Position numbers and translations under genes: made by a program. A stretch of DNA of 51,022 bases from Halomonas llamarensis (GTDB lineage: Bacteria; Pseudomonadota; Gammaproteobacteria; Pseudomonadales; Halomonadaceae), in the NCBI RefSeq assembly GCF_023555005.1, contig NZ_JAMJPJ010000025.1, positions 1-51,022 of the forward strand. Direction: 5' to 3'. Positions within the stretch are counted from its first letter, which is position 1. Each line of letters begins with the position of its first letter. A model generated the notes under the pieces. That model made no database searches and had not been told where the DNA came from. It saw only the letters and a program-made list of their open reading frames with translations. Positions 48,735 to 51,022 of the stretch are shown here, one piece after another.

Positions 48735-48908
48735 TTACCCTATCTCCGCCACCACTAGCACATCACCTTCCAGCACCTCACCACCCGGCAGCGCTTCTTC
48801 GCTTATCTCTACCAAAAAGCAACTGGGTGGAAAACGTCGACTATCCATTTCGGCCATTGCTGGGTGCTCCACACCTACCACCACCGGCCCTAAGTAATTC
48901 ACTCTCAT
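48735..48908 (-). pseudogene. UmuD/S24-peptidase-like fragment
   Basis: A 57-residue reading frame, MRVNYLGPVVVGVEHPAMAEMD at the start and PSCFLVEISEEALPGGEVLEGDVLVV near the end. The second stretch resembles the active-site region of UmuD-type proteins (VxxSGDSMxxxGIxxGDxLVVD). The position of the catalytic Ser holds Ala, and the frame stops right after GDVLVV, so the lysine half is missing. Best read as a truncated remnant or a tiny non-catalytic relative. The match is by eye only. Confidence 0.4.
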
Positions 48909-49112
48909 AGCTCAACCCTGTGCTTTATATCTAACGATGACATCCACCACCTATCTAAGCTTTAATACTGTAAAAATTGCCATAAAATCACAAGCACTAT
49001 GAAGGAAAGCTCTAAAAATCTGCCATGATGAACGGGATAACCGTTAAGAAATGGCTGCTCGATGTCAGGCAAAAAACCATATAGAATACCGGCATGCTAG
49101 GAGGAGTAATGG

Positions 49113-50153
49113 ATGATTGAAGCGGTAGATCTCTTTTGTGGAGCGGGTGGGCTAACGGCAGGTTTGCGACAAGCCAACGTCACGGTACGCGCAGGTTATG
49201 ATATCGAAGAAAGTTGCCGTTTTGCCTACGAGCACAACAACCAAGCCCAATTCATCACGCAGGACGTTGGTGAGCTAACCGGTGATGACATCAATGGTTG
49301 GTACCAAGACCCCGATGCTATTCGCCTACTAGCAGGCTGTGCCCCTTGCCAGCCGTTTTCTACCTACAATCAGGGAAAGGACACCACGAAAGATAAAAAG
49401 TGGCCCCTACTAGGTGCGTTTGCCCGCCTGATCCAAGAGGCGCAACCCGAATTGGTCACCATGGAAAACGTACCTTCGGTCACCAAGCACGAGATATATC
49501 ATGACTTCGTAGAATCCCTTAAGCAAGAAGGCTACCACGTGTGGGCGGATACGGTGGCATGCGTGAAATATGGCTTACCACAAAGCCGCCGTCGGCATGT
49601 GCTTCTGGCATCCAAACTAGGCCCGATTGAGCTAATAGACACAACCCACCAAACTCCTGTGACAGTCAAAGAAGTCATTGAAGAGCTAGAACCAGTAACA
49701 GCAGGAGCTGCAAACCCAAACGATCCACTTCATATCGCCGCATCGCTTTCAGAGCTCAATATGAAGCGCATTCGACACTCTGTGCCTGGCGGCAGCTGGA
49801 AGGACTGGCCTAAAGAGTTGGTGGCTGGCTGCCATGCAAAAAAAAGCGGAAAGACTTACCCTAGCGTTTATGGCCGAATGGAATGGGAAAAACCAAGCCC
49901 CACCATGACAACGCTTTGCTATGGCTTTGGCAATGGACGCTTTGGGCACCCGGAACAGCACCGAGCTATTACACTTCGAGAAGCGGCAATGCTGCAATCC
50001 TTTCCTGCTGAGTACCAATTCATTGCACCGGGCCAGCCATTCCACTTCCGCACAATAGGACGGATGATTGGGAATGCTGTGCCGGTAAAACTTGGAGAGG
50101 TAATTGGAGAAAGCTTCACAAGGCATATACGTAAAGCTCTCCAAGTAGTTTAA
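49113..50153 (+). CDS. dcm: DNA cytosine-5 methyltransferase
   Basis: A 346-residue C5 methyltransferase. Motifs are in order: I FCGAGGLTAG (residues 8-17), IV with the catalytic Cys in GCAPCQPFS near 78, VI MENVP, VIII QSRRR near 167, and X GRMIGNAVP near 315. The target recognition region lies between about 190 and 265. The target sequence cannot be read. AGGAGG eight bases before the ATG is a strong site. The downstream neighbour is a broken HEPN gene, so this may be the modification half of a defence pair or an orphan. A short dyad AACGG-GATAA-CCGTT (49031-49045) lies upstream. Confidence 0.93.
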   Translation: MIEAVDLFCGAGGLTAGLRQANVTVRAGYDIEESCRFAYEHNNQAQFITQDVGELTGDDINGWYQDPDAIRLLAGCAPCQPFSTYNQGKDTTKDKKWPLLGAFARLIQEAQPELVTMENVPSVTKHEIYHDFVESLKQEGYHVWADTVACVKYGLPQSRRRHVLLASKLGPIELIDTTHQTPVTVKEVIEELEPVTAGAANPNDPLHIAASLSELNMKRIRHSVPGGSWKDWPKELVAGCHAKKSGKTYPSVYGRMEWEKPSPTMTTLCYGFGNGRFGHPEQHRAITLREAAMLQSFPAEYQFIAPGQPFHFRTIGRMIGNAVPVKLGEVIGESFTRHIRKALQVV

Positions 50154-50156
50154 AAA

Positions 50157-50824
50157 TTATGCCTTCTTATAGCCATCTGTACGTATGTAATGTGATATCG
50201 ACCACAAAATAGCTCTCAGGTAAACCATTGTTTGGTGAGCCATAACAGGAAGAGCATCCGATGCTATATCTTGCCCACACTCTAAAAATGAATTCCTGCC
50301 ATGTGCTAAGGCATTTCTTTTATCTCTAATTTCAAACAATGTATGCGAAATTTCTCTATTGCCTTTATTAGGTTGGGGGCTGTGAAAACCATATTTTTCA
50401 GCCTCTTTTTTTATCGCACGGCAGTCAATATTTCCTGAAAACAACCCTTTCTTATCATATCCAACATATACCATTGCCATGCTAATAGGATGATCATTTT
50501 CATCGAAAAGTTTATTTATATCTCCTTTAACGGCACGTCGAAAATGAGCAGCAGTAATTTTTTTTCAACTTATCACTCAAATCATGATAAGAGACCTCTT
50601 CTGCTTTAATAACTTTATGTATTGCATCAATAGCGTTAGACATTGTAGCTTCGACAAGATTATAAATTAACAAAAGCCCACTTGAGCGAAGCGTTTTTTC
50701 CAAATCACGATTAATCTTTATAAGCGGCTGAACCACTCCTGTAGCTTGATTACTGCCACCTACTCCTCCACTCACTGAAGCCAAATACTCATAATCATTA
50801 TGGGAAATCAGAGATACAAATTCC
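50157..50824 (-). pseudogene. HEPN-type nuclease gene, frameshifted and truncated
   Basis: Two leftward reading frames together encode one protein. The N-terminal piece has LRSSGLLLIYNLVEATM and ends at a stop. Removing one A from the run of eight (50558-50565, T on the plus strand) joins it through KKITAAHFRRAVKGD to the second piece. That piece carries the HEPN-like RxxxxH in RDKRNALAHG and then NSFLECG. I place it near the MAE_28990/MAE_18760 HEPN family, from memory. The 5-prime end is cut by the IS66 element: codons before GAATTT come from its terminal repeat. GC is much lower than in core genes, a sign of transfer. It lies tail to tail with the methyltransferase. Confidence 0.7.
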
Positions 50825-51022
50825 GTAAGCGAGCCATTAACCACATCTGGGCAGGCGTCGCTCAGCCGGGTAATGTGTCCTTCCAGTGCCAGGGCAGCAG
50901 CGTGGTGAGCTCGTCGTCGTTGAGCGTGGGCAATGTTTCGAAGACGTACCGCAGGTACTCATAGGGTGGGAGGCCATTGGCCTTGGCGGTTTCGATCAAG
51001 CTGTAGATCGCCGCGCTGGCAT
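50825..51022 (-). mobile_element. IS66-family insertion sequence, right-edge partial
   Basis: The element end at 50825 starts GTAAGCGAGCC, the GTAAGCG-type terminus of IS66 elements, and continues past the window edge. It contains the last part of the transposase gene. The adjacent bases CAAATTCC (50817-50824) are the candidate 8-bp target duplication; the other copy would lie outside. Confidence 0.7.
50862..51022 (-). CDS. IS66 transposase (TnpC), C-terminal fragment
   Basis: The partial reading frame enters from the right edge. It reads SAAIYSLIETAKANGLPPYEYL, then YVFETLPTLNDDELTTLLPW and a stop at 50864-50862. The IYSLIETAKANGL and LLPW endings are typical of the C-terminus of IS66 TnpC transposases. 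The rest of the gene lies outside the window. Confidence 0.85.
   Translation of the reverse strand, partial: ASAAIYSLIETAKANGLPPYEYLRYVFETLPTLNDDELTTLLPWHWKDTLPG

Noticed and set aside
48719..48910. Plus-strand 63-residue ORF opposite the UmuD-like frame
   Set aside because: Low-complexity Pro/Leu/His composition typical of an antisense shadow, and no ribosome site.

Overview
The window reads as chromosomal DNA of a Halomonas-type gammaproteobacterium (Halomonadaceae). This is inferred from gene order and protein character: moderate to high GC, blocks shared with Pseudomonas such as pilTU-yggS-proC-yggT-metXW and dksA-gluQ-cbrX-cbrAB-pcnB-folK-panBC, and a gltA | sdhCDAB-sucAB-lpd-sucCD cluster.

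Layout. Positions 1-379 hold tandem promoters and the boxA leader of a ribosomal RNA operon that reads off the left edge. tyrS follows (reading left), then anmK. Next come pilU and pilT (reading left), and yggS, proC, yggT, metX, metW and a DUF4426 gene (reading right). sfsA and an aminotransferase read left. dksA, gluQ, the tiny membrane gene cbrX, the sensor kinase cbrA and the NtrC-type regulator cbrB read right.

The 890 bases between cbrB and pcnB look empty but contain what I read as a CrcZ-type small RNA gene. It has an inverted repeat of TGTTAC-type CbrB half-sites, a sigma-54 -24/-12 promoter, five exact copies of AAAAACAACA plus further CA-rich sites (one in a hairpin loop), and a strong terminator. 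In Pseudomonas, CbrAB drives CrcZ, which titrates Hfq/Crc and relieves carbon catabolite repression. The whole module appears to be present here in a non-Pseudomonas genome and is the most interesting system in the window.

Right of it lie pcnB, folK, panB, panC, panD and a thiolase (phaA type), then an MFS exporter and pnp reading left. A 1.9-kb group II (IIC-like) intron with its reverse transcriptase sits directly behind the terminator of the suc operon and separates it from pnp. The TCA block sdhCDAB-sucAB-lpd-sucCD reads left and gltA reads right from a shared control region of about 480 bases. SucB carries two lipoyl domains.

After gltA come a hydroxyacid dehydrogenase, an AT-rich stretch with a DnaA-box hairpin, and a leftward unit gltX, tRNA-Ala(GGC), tRNA-Glu(TTC). 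From 46.7 kb the region becomes accessory: an XRE regulator, a lipoprotein, several tiny ORFs and a C5 DNA methyltransferase. Last is a HEPN-type gene broken twice, by a frameshift in a run of eight A and by an IS66-family element that runs off the right edge.
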